Counted from the stretch's first letter, positions 23,947-36,634 are shown. The stretch is DNA of 64,000 nucleotides from Botrytis cinerea B05.10 (GCF_000143535.2 NC_037323.1:1922001-1986000); one strand, 5' to 3'. Translations and numbers: made by a program. Notes: a model not told the origin generated them from the sequence alone.

Positions 23947-23991
23947 CAAATCTCAAATCTCAAATCTCAAATCTCAAATCTCAAATCTCAA
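23947..23991. repeat. 7-nt tandem repeat (AAATCTC)n
   Basis: About six tandem copies of a 7-base unit, ending in CAAACTAG. Confidence 0.95.
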
Positions 23992-24581
23992 ACTAGCAGT
24001 TAGCACATCTATCTAGCTGATAGTTATAAGAGTGTAAATTGATTGGATACCAAATCATGCATGCATATCTAAATATACCTACCTACTTGGAGTACTTGGG
24101 TAGTCTCATCATGATCAGAAGGCGTCCTACCTTGTTTATTCCTTTCTGCTTGCTATCTCTAAGTTGATCTATAAATGTCTTCAATTCTATCGCTGTCAGG
24201 AATCAAGGCATATTCATCATCCGGTTGAATCCTATTAAATACCAGTTCTAGAGTTTGACTCCTGATGGGGTACAATTGAATTGTTATTGTTAACAGAAAT
24301 ATATCCTATGTCAAACAGGAACCAAGCAAAAATCATCGTTCGCGGGTGTCATGAGAATAATTATTGTGTTGTTTAGAACTTCATTCATACTCTCATATCA
24401 CATTGTAAAAACATAGCATTCCCAAAAACAAGTCAGTCAGACTTTGTGTTTCGGATTTCCCAACCATGCTAAATAAAGACGGACTCCGCACATCTCCAAG
24501 GGATCATCGCACAATCCCCAAAACTCCCACCAAAAGCCAATTTTGCTGCATCCCTCATTATCTGACTATCATCATATCATA

Positions 24582-27500
24582 CTAAATACTCATGAAGAAA
24601 CTCTTCTCTCCCTCTCTCGGTTTCACCTCCGCTCTCTTCAAAATTGGATCCGCACAGCTAACCCTAATTCTTTCTGGTGTCGCAGGACTCTCCAATACCA
24701 GTAATCCGCCACCCTTAACATCCTCCCCAATCTCAGCCTCGACACCGTATTCCTTTCTAGCTGCCTTCAACGCATCTCTAATGGCAAAGAATACTGCACT
24801 TCCCATGAAAAGTGGTGGCTCGCCTACTCCTCTACTCCTCTGAATAGTTTTGAGATCTTCCCATTCTACACCCTTAAGTAAAGAAACATTGAACTCTTGA
24901 GGAATATCTCTAAATCCGGGTATTTTATATGCACCCGGTCCACGAGTAGCAAGTTGCCCAGCCATTGGTCCTGCACGGAACCAGAGGGATTCCTCCGTAG
25001 TAAATAATCCCATTCCTTGTACAAAAGCACCTTCAATCTGTCCATAATCAATCGATGGATTAATAGAACGACCAACATCCATTTTGACATCGGAACGTAG
25101 ACATGTCCAATCACCAGTTAGAGTATCGATCTCGACCTCGGAGGCTGTGACTCCTTGGGTGAAGTAGAAGAACATTTGTCCGGTGTTAGGTCCCCATGTA
25201 TAACCAATATCTGGAGTCTTGTAGAATCCATTTGCGGAAAGATTGACACGATCGAAGTAGGCGGCATGAGCTAGCTGTTTCATTGTGGCATCAGGGCCAA
25301 ATTTCTCTCTATATGGAGCAAGTCGTTCATTAATTTGAGCGCATGCATTGAAGATAGCATATCCATTCAGATCGGAAGAAGCTGATGCAGCGGTAGAAGA
25401 GGTATTAGCTACCGTGTTAGTGGCAGTTTCTGAGATGAATACATTATCCAAGGGAACACCAAGTGCTTCAGCTGCAACCATCATCATTTTCGTATGAAGA
25501 CCTTGACCCATTTCAGTACCACCATGGGCTACAAGAACGGATCCATCGTGATAGATATGAACCAATGCTCCAGCTTGATTGAGGAAAAGTGCCGTGAAAG
25601 AGATACCAAATTTTGTAGGTATAATCGCGAGTCCCCTCTTTTTCCACTTATGCTCTGCGTTAAATTTGGTGATTGCCTCTCGTCTCGCGGCATAATTCGA
25701 CTCTTCCTGTACCTGCTTGTACATCAATGGTACATGCCAATCCTTAAGAGCTTGGTTGAAGTGAGTTTGCTCGTTTGCCTTGTAGAAATTGATCTCCCTG
25801 AGCTTCTCTGCTGGCATACCGAGACGGTCTGCGACTTCTTCGATATATGATTCCGCCATATATAAACCTTGAGGTCCACCAAATCCTCGGAACGCAGTAT
25901 TTGACATGGTATTCGTCTTGCAAACACGACCTCGGACGTGAATATTGGGGATCATATAGCAGTTATCAGAATGTGATAATGACCGATCCAATACAGCACC
26001 AGAAAGATCTTGCGTCCACCCTCCATTGCAGAACATATCCAAATCGAGTGCTTGAATTTTGCCGTCTTTATTGATGGCAACTTTCCACCTAGACAAGAAG
26101 GGATGCCTCTGACCAGATGTGATCATATCTTCATCACGATTAAGCATGCAACGAACTGGTTTACCAGTCTTTTTGGCTGCAAGAGCTACAATGCCACATA
26201 ATTGTATGGAACGAGTCTCTTTTCCACCGAAACCACCTCCTAGTCTCTTGACCTTACTCACGACTTTGTTTGCAGCAACATCGCAAACCTGCGCTACATA
26301 AGTTTGGCTGATAAACTGTTAGCTGAAGAATACTATTGCATCAGATTTCACTTACGTTTCTGTTGGATTTTGAGTTCCAGACCAAATTTCCATTTCCCCA
26401 TCCTCGATTTTAGGTATTGCCACACAAGCGTTGGTTTCCAGGTAGAAGTGCTCTTGTCCACCCATTCTAGAAACACCAGTAAAAACATGATCCGCCTCTT
26501 CGAATGCCTTTTCTGGTTCTCCTTTCTTTATATACCTGTAATGATCAAAGAAACTTTCCTTTTCGATGGCTTCTTCCATTGTGAAAATTGCTGGTAACTC
26601 TTCATACTCGACTTTGACAGCTCGTGCTCCTGCACTTGCATGTGCTGCACTATCAGCAAGGACTATACCAATCGGTTGGCCTGTTGTAAATACTTCATCA
26701 ACGGCAAAGAATGGTTCGTCACAAACTGGTGCTCCCCAAAAGTTGGCTTCTGGACTTGGCATATCTGTATGATCAACATATTCAACTACACCTGGTAGAT
26801 CCATTGCAGGATCATAATTGACGCTTATGATCTTAGCATGTGCCTTCGTTGACAAAACTAAGCACCCATATAGCTCGTTCTTTTGGACTGGTATGTCATC
26901 GGTATACTGAGCTTCTCCGCATGTTTGCTTTAGGGCAGCCACGTGGGGACTTGCTTTCCCGAGAACATTCTGTTGATAGGCAACAGTGGCTTCTCTGTCT
27001 TCTTTACCAAAAGATATTATACGTTCGATCTCCGGAACAACTTGCGCATCTACTTCCAAATCCTTGATCTCGAAGCTGGATAAGATTTCATGGTAGAAGC
27101 GATAGAAGAAGCCGAATGCAAGTGACTTGCGATAAGTCGCCATTCCTCCTGGAACGCTAAAACTAAGATTGAAGTCCTCTTCCAAAGCATTCATGGTTCC
27201 TTCCAAAGTTGCAGGATCTGAAATTTTTTTGCCCAACAAATAAGCACCGGCCTTTCTAGCCGCGATTGTGGTTGGAGCCATTCCCCCATATACTAAACTT
27301 GCGCTAGTCACAATATGCGAATCGTCGATGGAAACCCTAAGAGCTGCATTGACGATGGCAATATCATCATCCTTACGTTTTGACTGTTTGTATGCTCTCA
27401 AGTATTCTCCCTTTTGAGTCACAGGTATACGAATGCTAGCAATGATTGCATCAGGGGCGAGTGCGGTCAATCTGTATCCTTTGAAGAATTCAGACATGGG

Positions 27501-28922
27501 GATTTCTGTCTCCTTATCTAAGGATCTTGCGACTAGAATAGCATTCGATGCAACGAATACAGGATTAAGATCAGAGATAGGAGAAGCAGTAGCCAAGTTT
27601 CCTGCTGGAGTACCGACATTTCTAATCTGTCGACCTGCGAAATATTTCAACTGTTTATGGATGGCTCTGTAGACGTTGTTAGCATGGAAGACTTCTTGAA
27701 TGCAATCTTGGTTTTGTTGTTTGATGAGGCTCATATGTCATCACGTCACCCGAAGGAAAGATATGACAAGATTTAATGATAGACAAAAAAGCATCAATGG
27801 CAAGAATGTGAAGAATTCTGGGACAAATAAATCTACTGACTTGAAAACTTGGCCCTTTTCGGGCCCGTAATGTTTCTCTGCTTGTTGGACAATCGACTCC
27901 AGATCCGTCAAGATAACATTGCCACCGATCTCTAAGTGGTCATCCTTGAATGAAAATTGTCTTAATTCAGGAATGTCCCCAACGAAAACTGAAGCTGTGT
28001 ATTGCATAGCCTTGAATTTAATCTCGATTTGCGTTTCTGTACTTCCACCAATGATTTTTGCTGATGGATAAACACTCTTAATCTCTAATAGTTGTTCCAT
28101 AGTCACAGGTCGATACCACTTCTTCTTCTTATTTCCAAAAGCTAGAGGTTTGAACTCGTGCCTCATAAGTGGTGGGGGAAATATGAGTTCAGTATCCGGG
28201 TTGTATTCGATAAATCCTGGTGGTGTAAAACGTTTGATAGGTTGATCATCCTTTAGTTCAGTCTTGCAGCAACCGCCACTATTTCCGCCATTGTCCATGC
28301 AACATCCACCTCCACCGTTTGTTTTAGATTTCCCACATGCAGCCCCGGAACTGAAAGTTTGAGCTGCATCTAGAATCGGACGATATCCTGTACACCTACA
28401 CAGATTTCCATCGAACGCTTCTTCTACGTCGTGTTCCGAAGGGTTCGAATCATTCCGTAAAAGTGCATACAAGCTCATGACTATACCTGGCGTGCAGAAT
28501 CCACACTGACTACCATTTCCTTTCGCAATTCTCTCTTGCGTAGCATGCGGCCTCTTTGTATTTCCAATTCCTTCTATTGTTATAACATGCTTCCCGTCGA
28601 CACTGACCAGTGGCGCTAAGCATGCGTTCACGCTTGCATGATATATTTTCTTGGTGGTTGGATTGTATTGAGAAACAACAACTGTGCAAGCTCCACACCC
28701 TCCTTCTGCACATCCTAGCTTTGTGCCTGTAAGGCCGATGCCACGGAGATACTCAAGAAGAGTGATCTCTGGATCCATATTATCGAGGACAACTCGTGTG
28801 CCATTTAAATAGAAATGAAGGGTATCATCGTAAGAGGTTGTTACGGAAGAGAGGGAGTTTCTGGAGGCAAGAGAAACTGCAGGCTCCGGCGATGAGTTCG
28901 GAGAAACAGCAATGGGTGCCAT
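24582..28922 (-). CDS. hxA: Xanthine dehydrogenase (purine hydroxylase I)
   Basis: Molybdo-flavoenzyme oxidising hypoxanthine and xanthine to urate in purine use. Exons 28922-27841, 27666-26356 and 26307-24582 join in frame to 1372 residues, normal for the family. The first 2Fe-2S cluster uses Cys71, Cys76, Cys79 (CAEGGCGAC) and Cys101; the second uses Cys140, Cys143, Cys175 and Cys177 (QCGFCTPG, NLCRCTGYRP). The FAD domain contains AKIIGGSTETQ and NVGTPAGNLATASPISD; the molybdenum-cofactor half contains GGGFGGKETRS, NTAFRGFGGPQG and the active-site glutamate in GVGEPPLF. A Gly/Cys-rich linker (about 200-220, GGGGCCMDNGG) between iron-sulfur and FAD domains is unusual but in frame. The intron at 27667-27840 joins GQVF-K-AIHKQLKYF. 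In Aspergillus the orthologue answers to uric acid and nitrogen status; no clear operator was found here. Confidence 0.97.
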
Positions 28923-31051
28923 TCTGAGTTGCGAGAGCGATAGCTCTCAAGAGTTAATTATTGAGAAATCTAGGTCGCCAACGCCCCTTTCAAGATGTGT
29001 TTCCTGCCACCAAGATCTTTCAATGCCTCTGGGAAATTAGTTCTTTTGAATGGTTGAAATAGTTAGCAGCAGAAAACAAGAAGGAAAAGAACAGAATGTT
29101 TTAAAGAGCAAATGTGTCTTTCTTTAAGAAGGAAATAATAATATGTTGGGCCTGCTCCTTATCATGTAACTTAGGCCGATGGAGGTCTCCGATGGCATCT
29201 CAGACTAGCACTCTAGACCAATCCTTTGGAAGATTCAGAGAGTGAGTAAAGGCGGGGTTGAAGTGATATGAAGTGGCAATATCGTATCTTTCAAGCAGAT
29301 ACACCTAGGCACAAGTATGTATTTGTTGTCTGCCGTCACTTCGTAATGTATTTTCAATCAATATGTCAGGGTTAGAACTTTTACCCCCAATATTGGCAGG
29401 TAGATGAACACTCCAAATGGTGCACCAGGTGCTTACCATCTCATTACCTTCATTCGTTGGGTAACTCAAACTTGATATGCGAGGATGCTTTAGTAGCTTT
29501 TTGGTGGATAGTGGGGTTGGAGGGTCGGAGGTTGAAGCTTAGCCAAACTTCAAACTTCGGATATCGCCTGGAGATGGAGATAGGTGCTTAGTCATGACTT
29601 GTTACATAATCTCTTATGCAATTGGGTCATGCCTTTTTCTCACCTAGGACTTCTACTTTATCGACGACAACAACACAACACAGATAATCAACTATCATTC
29701 AACATCTATACTTGTTGAACTCTTATATATCCATGATACCGCTTTCTTGTCCACTACAGCATCGTCGTACGAGATCATATCCAACTACGATCCCAGCTAT
29801 AGATATATCTATCTCGTTTGAATCCAGATGCTAGGGAAGATCGGCCTTAAAATGGACCTTTCCCATTCAACAAGCAGCGACAACCAGCCATACTTTCAGC
29901 AGTCAAGTTTCTGCTGACGGCTACTGTGAGATGCTTGGAACATTGTATTGCCTTTGACTTTGAGACATGTCATTATCTATCATTGCAATACTGGGTAGTT
30001 CTTTCGTGTTGTGATTGATTGTATGTTCAGAAAAGATTCAATCTGAGATCCTTCTTATATGGTCTAAACGTTATTTTCCCATCTTAATAAGCTTACGGAC
30101 TACCACAACTACTTTTGCTTTCTTACATGAACACCTTTTCCTGGTCAATTGGTTGCCTGCTGGCCTTTCATGTTCACATTGCTATCATCCTTGTCAAGTT
30201 GTCATGACTGAGGTGTATGATTTTTTGGGTGAATCTAGAAGCATGCAAGTGCTTTCCTAGCCGAGTGTGTGATACTTTGATCGTGTTCTGGATGTCCGGA
30301 ATATGATTTCAAAGTCTTCAGCCCGTTCAGCTTCCGGACTCAAAATCAGCCACTTTCAATGCGTAATCCATGCGCGATGCGAACCGCATCACAAACTCGT
30401 ATACCGTGCGCACAAATCCGTTTTGCTTCAAGCCATTGAACTCAGAGCAATAGGGTCGTCTGAAGTAGCTCCTTGAAAGGTTTGACATTTGCCACCTGTC
30501 ACATCGCATCGCAATACCCCACTCGCGATCAGTGCAAACATCTTTGTTTCGAGTAGCGAAGGTATCCGAACTCCGAGCGTGCATCTCATGAAACAGCCTC
30601 CCCAAACTCAACACTCCCTACAATAGCTGATCTAGAGTGTATTATACAAATTCCTATCATATGGGGTAACCAATGAGAAGAATCAAAGTTTCTACACACA
30701 AGTTCACAAGGAAACAATCACGTACCAGACCTATGGTAAGCACTTTCGGATAGAGAATGCACGTTAATGCTCCAACTGTTGTAAATCTACTAGCCGTAAC
30801 AATGAGTTGCGAACGCCTCCTTTAATTGGATGTTTGCAATGGGTTCATGGAGCTTGCTCAATTTTCATATCCGTGTATGTTGATAGCAGACAATGTATAT
30901 AAGGACGACGAAGAACCACCCGGTTTAGAACATCACATCATCACATTCAGCTCATCTCTCATAACAATTGTCCGGTACAATCTCAAAAAGTTACAATTTC
31001 AAAAGACTTTTCCATCTGTAATCATCAGCACATATAACCGCAAATCTCAAA
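28923..31051. other. Divergent intergenic 2.1 kb
   Basis: Promoter side of xanthine dehydrogenase (left) and of the small barrel protein (right). Several TATC/GATA words lie within the first 700 bases, which could suit GATA-factor (AreA-type) control, but they are common by chance. A 95-codon minus-strand ORF at 30327-30614 has no family signal. The last 150 bases before 31052 are C/A-rich, like a fungal 5'UTR. Confidence 0.5.
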
Positions 31052-31772
31052 ATGGCTATCACTGAAAGAGTTATCTTATCTGTCAGCGGAGGAGTTGAAG
31101 AATGGAAGGATGATCTCAAAGTCATGCTCCAAACATTGAAGGCTCAGGATGGTTATCTTCGCACTCGGTATGCTTCTTTCGCCATCATTCATTCATACCG
31201 CATCTCTAACTAGGACAAAAGCTGGGGACCCCACAGCGAAGATCAACAAAAACTCGAGCTTCTCATTGGTTGGGAATCTACTGAGGCTTTAGCTACATTC
31301 AAAGGTAAATTTCCACCCCATTGTTCCACCCTTGTGCTCATTTCAACCAAGAACATCTATCTAACTCTTCACAACAGAAACCCCCGCTTTCCAAGAAATG
31401 TTAACCCAAGTGAAATCAAACCTCACTGCCCCCCCAAACATCGTCATTATCGAATTCAAACCCTACGCCCCCAAAGAAGTCATCGACGCGCACTTCGTCC
31501 AAATGCTCACCATCGAGCAAGGCGCCTCCTCCGAAGACGATCTCCGGGCTCAAGTAACCAAGTTCAAGGATCTAGAAGGTTGCACCGGCGTCGCCTCGGG
31601 TCTTTCCAAAGACGACGTAGATGGGAAGGGGAAAGTCTTCATAGCGGCCGTGGGATGGGAAAGTCTCGAGGCGAGCGAGAAGGCGAAGGAAAGCAAGGTC
31701 GTGGTGCTCAGTGGTGCCGAGAGTCACCACGTGAACTTTAGATTCCCTATCAAGGGTTTCCGCGGGTTGTAA
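31052..31772 (+). CDS. Dimeric alpha-beta barrel (ABM-like) protein
   Basis: Small soluble protein with the ferredoxin-like alpha-beta barrel seen in monooxygenase-like and stress-induced families. Exons 31052-31167, 31222-31304 and 31378-31772 give 197 residues. The two halves look alike: VILSVSGGVEEWKDDLKVML..LLIGWESTEALATFK and VIIEFKPYAPKEVIDAHFVQ..FIAAVGWESLEASEKAK, each ending in GWES, so this is an internal duplication of the barrel unit. The second-exon acceptor was placed at AAAAG/CTGGGG because the nearer AG breaks phase with WGPHSEDQQ. No catalytic residues can be assigned and the biological role is unknown. It ends 864 bases before the ZIP4 stop, tail to tail. Confidence 0.82.
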
Positions 31773-32636
31773 AGAGGCGTTGTGAATACTTTGGATAGTG
31801 ATGAGTAGAGCTTATCGTGCAACTTAAAAGCTGGTCTGGATTGGATTTTGAATTGGCTGCTGGATTAGTCGATAGGGTATTACGCTCCTTTTTTTAATCT
31901 TCTTTTGGTTAATAAGATATGAAAAAAAAAAATTGACTGAAATTGTTATGTGTGCTGGTCTCTTCTGGTCTCTTGTCTTCTCTTCTCTTCGAGTTCTACT
32001 TCTCTTCCTCCCCATCTCGTGATCAAGTCGTTACCTTTCTCAACGTTACATATTTGCGTGACTCGTAGACGAGATATGTTATATACGAACCATCATAATT
32101 CCGTCTGAAAGACAAGTCTCAAAGAAGACTTTGATATTGCTGTGCTGATATAATGGCTAGACTTTTCTGGCCAGCTTGAGATCTTGAGATACTGATAAAC
32201 ATGTGCATGCATGTATCGATTAACCACGCTTCGGATTTATGAATAATAAAACCGGTTGAGTCATAAGTTTTTGAAAGGAAGAGAAATATTTATACAAAGT
32301 TACTTTGAGTTATGTATGTATGTATGTATGTATGTATGTATGTATGTATGTATGTATGTATGTATGTATGTATGTATGTATGTATGTATGTACCTGTTGG
32401 AAGCTAAATTAACACAATAAGAAAATTTATATGAATGCTAGCTCGAATTTGTTATTCACGTATCTCCTCCCCCCCTCTCTATATGTATATAGCGAAGGCA
32501 CCAGCAAAACACAACAGGTACCCTTCATCCATGCGACATTCGGTTTTGGCATCTTAGAAACTCACGCAGAACCAACCCAACACTCCCTCCAATCTTCCCC
32601 AATCTCTCACTACCCCTCTCCCTATCCCATCAGATC
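31773..32636. other. Tail-to-tail intergenic
   Basis: 3' flanks of the barrel gene (+) and ZIP4 (-), with the long TATG array. The ORF at 32431-32760 is the complement of the ZIP4 final exon and its 3' flank. Confidence 0.6.
32311..32392. repeat. Microsatellite (TATG)20
   Basis: Eighty-two bases of perfect TATG repeat, the longest pure microsatellite in the window, 245 bases downstream of the ZIP4 stop. Confidence 0.97.
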
Positions 32637-35600
32637 CTACCCATCAAATTTCAACCCCCCAAATCTCTGCGTCAAAAGCCGCTTCAAACTTCCCGCATCA
32701 TCACAATATCCCGCAATCAGTATTGATTTGTCAGCCCATCGTTTACACGCTTCGTCTTGATCTGCGCTGTAGAGATCGATGGCGTGGTTGAAGGATTTAG
32801 TTGCTAGCCAGTCAAGTTCTTGAATTGGGTAGGGGATTTGTGTCTGAGTTTGGGGTGGGGGTTAGTTTCTTTTTTCCTGTCCTGAGGTAGGGGGTTTAAG
32901 TCGTAGGAAAGAGTTCGGCGACCATAGGGAAACGGAAAGAAGAAAATAACAGGGAATGAAGGAGAAGAGACAATTCGAGAGTGGTTCAAAAACATACCTC
33001 GGAAGCATCAGCAGCAAGCATACATACTTGATCGATAAGTTCCTCTGCAATCTTATCATCTGATCCCATAGCTGCTTGAAATAGGCAGCGCATGTATTTT
33101 GATAATTTGACGGTATCGAATTCTTCCATTTCCCAAGTCTTGTTTGTGATTTTCTTGAGAGTCATGATTAGGACTGTGGTTGAGTAGATGGGTTCGTTAG
33201 AATAAATGTTTCTCGATGGTACTTGCAAATCGTAGAATAAAGAAAGGAAGAATGAGGAGGGAAAAGGGGGGAAAACAAGAAGCGAAAAGAACAAACCTTG
33301 AGTAGGAGCCTCACAACTCAAAATGCAATCAGCCATTAATTCATAAACCCTCATACTCTTACAAACCCCTGCTTTAAGTATAATCTCTCCAAGTCCATCC
33401 CAATCTTTCAACCTACACGCGGCTTCAAAATCAAATGCAAGCAGAACGGATAATTTCTTCAACAAATCTTCGGTGATTTCCACTTCCAAATTCTCCAGCT
33501 TTGCTTGTAATATGTGGTCGAAACTCGCTACATGTTTCCGCAAATTAAGATAGAACTGTAATTGTGATTCGATATTTTGTTCTGCTCTTGCGATAGAAAC
33601 GAAAATAGTCGCAGCGCAGAAATTGCAGAACATTTTCCGAAGTGTAACGTCCTCGTGGGCATCTTCACCAATATCTTGAGGATAGCGATCAATGAAGCCG
33701 ATACAACTGACGAGCATTCTTATAGATTGTTGGGGTTCCCAAACGGCAAGATGCTTTAGAGATAGGTTGTATGAGTTTCGAGAAAACCATTCGAGTTCGA
33801 GAATTGTCCATATCTCTCGATTGGGGGATTTTTGTACGGCGTGGAGTGCTGTAATGTAATGGTTAGCATTTCTTCTCGGAATGATATTGCGTGAGTAGCT
33901 TACCCTTTTCGAACATTGTACACAATTTCTCAATGTTCTCCCTGGCGTAGCTAGTTGGTGTCTTCTCGGCATCAATCATACCAATGAGTAGAACAACAAC
34001 CATCCTTATTATCGACGGAAGACGAAGATTCTCCTGCGCACCAAATCCACACTTGTCTAGTACCAACCAAAGAGCATCTAAAACATACTTTCTGTTACCA
34101 GCTTGTTGTGCATCAAGAACACAAGCGAAAAGCAGGGAGGTATCTTCGGAACACGAAGCAACCTTTTCAAGACATTCCGCTGCCAATTCAACCTCCTCAC
34201 TCCTGATTGCTATTTTGTACATAAGGAACCGTGTTAAAGGCTCTTCTTTTGCCGAATCGGACATAGATGCGAAGATATCGCGGGCGCAATTGATGTCTCC
34301 TCGATTGAGAGCACAGAGAAGCAGTTTCCTGTTCGCATATTAGATATGGCTGCTCATCAGACAGCAGAAACTAACCGAGATATCTTAGCCATATTAGCCT
34401 CTCCTGGTATCTTAAACAATCTATGAATTGCAAGATGACACCATTTCTCAGTTACTTCATACTGCTTTAGGCCATAGTTTGCTTCTATTTTCTTCCAGAT
34501 TAACTATATCAAATTAGTCTTTGGTCTGTTCGATGTTCACAAGGCCACAAACCGTATGAGCAGCCATAGTAGCCTCGACACCAATTGACTTCTCAATGTT
34601 CTCCACAATCATCGTAAGGAATCCGTCAATAGCAACAAATAAATCTTCAGTTTCTCTCCCACTAACACTCATCCAGATTCTCGTAAGAAGAGCCTTCTCT
34701 AGCCATTCTGTCATACTTGCCAACTCTTTGGCGCGTAATCTAATCATCTCATCCAGGACTCTACATGCCAAACTCGGCGCCTTTTCATGAAGTTTCCTAA
34801 CATGAAACATCAACAATCGCAAATTCGTCGGATTAAAAACAAGACTTCGAATCATCTTGTTGAGAATAGCACTGTACGTCAAACCATCGAAAGTTTCCTT
34901 CGGAACCCCCGTCAGAAGTTCTAGTTTTAGAAGCAGAACTACCAATTTATCTCCAAGTTCAGACTCGAGAAGGTCAATCAAGTCCCGTGCCCGTTGTATT
35001 GACTCCGGTGTTTTGGTTTCCAAGAGTGCCTTGATGAGTGATTGAATAATAGATATTCGCAATTCTGTAGCATCAGCGCTAAACTTGTCTAACTCATCGC
35101 CACTTAAAACTTCATAGGCACGTTCCAGCCATTTGACAGACAAAGCATGCTGTTGCTTCTCGAGTAGTGCTTTCCCCATCTCATATAAGGTATCCGAGAG
35201 ACTTTCAGTGGTAGTATGATCAAAGAGTTTCTTTGAGGATACAGACTTATTAAACATATGTTCAGCGAGTTGCATATCATCCTGCCGCCACGCCTGTCAA
35301 ATACGTTAGCAGACATCATGCAGATGTATCGTCACCTTACCAATAAAGTTCTAAGAATGAAATACTCAGCAGTAAATCTCGCGAATGTTACTTTTTCTTC
35401 CCATTTACCAGCCGATTCGTATGTATGAAGAAGTTCTTCACTATATACTGTATATCCTGCAAGTTTCTCCAGAACTTTGACAGCATAATCGATCTTCTGT
35501 CCATCTATCCCACATCTAAGTATTAGCAATATTTCGCAGAGTCCGGGTCTCTTCCCCGAAGACAAAAGAAGGCAGGCACACATACTCAAACAGTCTCTCC

Positions 35601-36634
35601 CCGTCTTGATCCCCACTTTCATTAATCTCAACAAGTTTCCCCTGGACTTTTGCCCTTTCTCTTTCTCTTCACCTCTACCATTACCCGCTTGCAAATGAGT
35701 AGCAGAACTCCCACACTCATTCGCACAATCCAATACCAGGAAAGCGAATATTCTGACCATGACCAACACATCTCTGAGTTCATTCCTCTTATCCCAAGTC
35801 TTCGATCCTCCATCACCACCCTCATCATCATTCTCCCCAGGAAGACTCCTCTTCAACCTCGTCGCAACATTCCAAATTCCCGTTGCCTTTTCATCCAACT
35901 CCTGTGCTTTATCCCTTGCACTCGCGCTTAACTTCGTCGGAAATGTAGCAATTACATTCTCCAATTCTTTGAATGTACCATTTCCATCAATAGTTGTAAA
36001 TGTGAAGTTGAATACATTCCGACTGAGACTTGTATCCAAGGAATTGAGATCGTTTTCGAGTTTTTGTGCGAATACTGCGAGTTGAAGTAAAGCGTGTTAG
36101 AACTGGAACTGGAGGAAAGCAAAAGAGAATCTTTTCCAGAGAGACTGCCTCCACGGCAGTGGCCTCTGGAGGGCTAGCGGAACGTCTATCAATCAAACGA
36201 TACAACGTCTGCAATCTCTTCAGCTCACAGACACTGAAGCACCCGGAGTGCCACTCCAAAAGATTAGAAAGATCAATCCCATTAACGGGGGCCAAGTTCC
36301 CAAACCCCCATAGCTCGCTGCGCTTGAGACAATAGACATTTTGATATTTCCATACCCTCATGTTTATCCTTCATCCCTCAACCCATTACACCCACACCCG
36401 TCACAATCCCAAGCCATCGGCAAACAAAGCAAAACAAATCAGAAAAGAAAGTAAGAAAGCACCAAACTCACCAAACAACCCTCTCAACCTCTTATCCTTC
36501 ACCTTCTCAATCCCCATCCCATCCACCTCCCTGCCCCCCTTCCTCTTTCCTTTCCCATTCTCTCCAGAACCCCCCTCCTGCCGTGCAACATCAGCCCCAG
36601 CCCCAGCCCTCTTATCTGCGGCCATACCCATCAT
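32637..36634 (-). CDS. zip4: Meiotic synaptonemal/crossover protein ZIP4 (SPO22 family)
   Basis: TPR-like scaffold of the ZMM crossover group, acting on meiotic chromosomes. Nine exons, all frame-consistent: 36634-36472, 36074-35586, 35504-35341, 35293-34553, 34503-34376, 34328-33904, 33848-33297, 33173-32998 and 32843-32637, giving 1014 residues. Family marks include the early NVATRLKRS segment, EYFILRTLLAWRQDDMQLAE, the TPR-like helices over about 240-520 (SPO22 domain), and the C-terminal block IQELDWLATKSFNHAIDLY..GLKFDG. The first exon is short, basic and Gly-rich, and the true start is the least certain part: the frame stays open upstream to 36763, so a further 5' exon is possible. Intron 1 (397 nt) carries a dispersed-element relic; intron 2 (81 nt) has no in-frame stop. 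Expression is expected in meiosis; no regulatory site identified. Confidence 0.9.
36143..36330. repeat. Degenerate dispersed GC-rich element in ZIP4 intron 1
   Basis: Two conserved blocks about 100 bases apart. The left block (36143-36186, CTGCCTCCACGGCAGTGGC... AGCGGAACGTC) matches the reverse complement of 48222-48265 at 37 of 44 positions. The right block (36287-36330, GGGGGCCAAGTTCCCAAACC.. CTCGCTGCGCT) resembles 8034-8076. Differences are mostly transitions. I read it as the remains of a small mobile element; ends and full consensus cannot be set from this window. Confidence 0.6.

Larger units (their letters stand above)
22966..24581. other. Tail-to-tail intergenic, repeat-rich
   Basis: Lies between the polymerase (+) and xanthine dehydrogenase (-) 3' ends. 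Four separate simple-repeat tracts fall within 23520-23990 (listed below). The ORFs at 23277-23736 are translations of these tracts and are not genes. Confidence 0.65.

Noticed and set aside
29555..29600. Possible UaY-type operator (TCGG-N6-CCGA) upstream of xanthine dehydrogenase
   Set aside because: Only the first half-site fits; the second reads CCTG, and the site is over 600 bases from the start.
30327..30614. 95-codon minus-strand ORF between xanthine dehydrogenase and barrel gene
   Set aside because: No recognisable domain, and it lies in the middle of a long promoter interval.
32311..32392. CRISPR-like regular array
   Set aside because: Pure 4-nt microsatellite without spacers in eukaryotic DNA.
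35987..36361. 124-codon minus-strand ORF before ZIP4 exon 2
   Set aside because: It covers ZIP4 intron 1 with the repeat relic and is out of frame with exon 2; splicing from 36472 to 36074 fits the family better.
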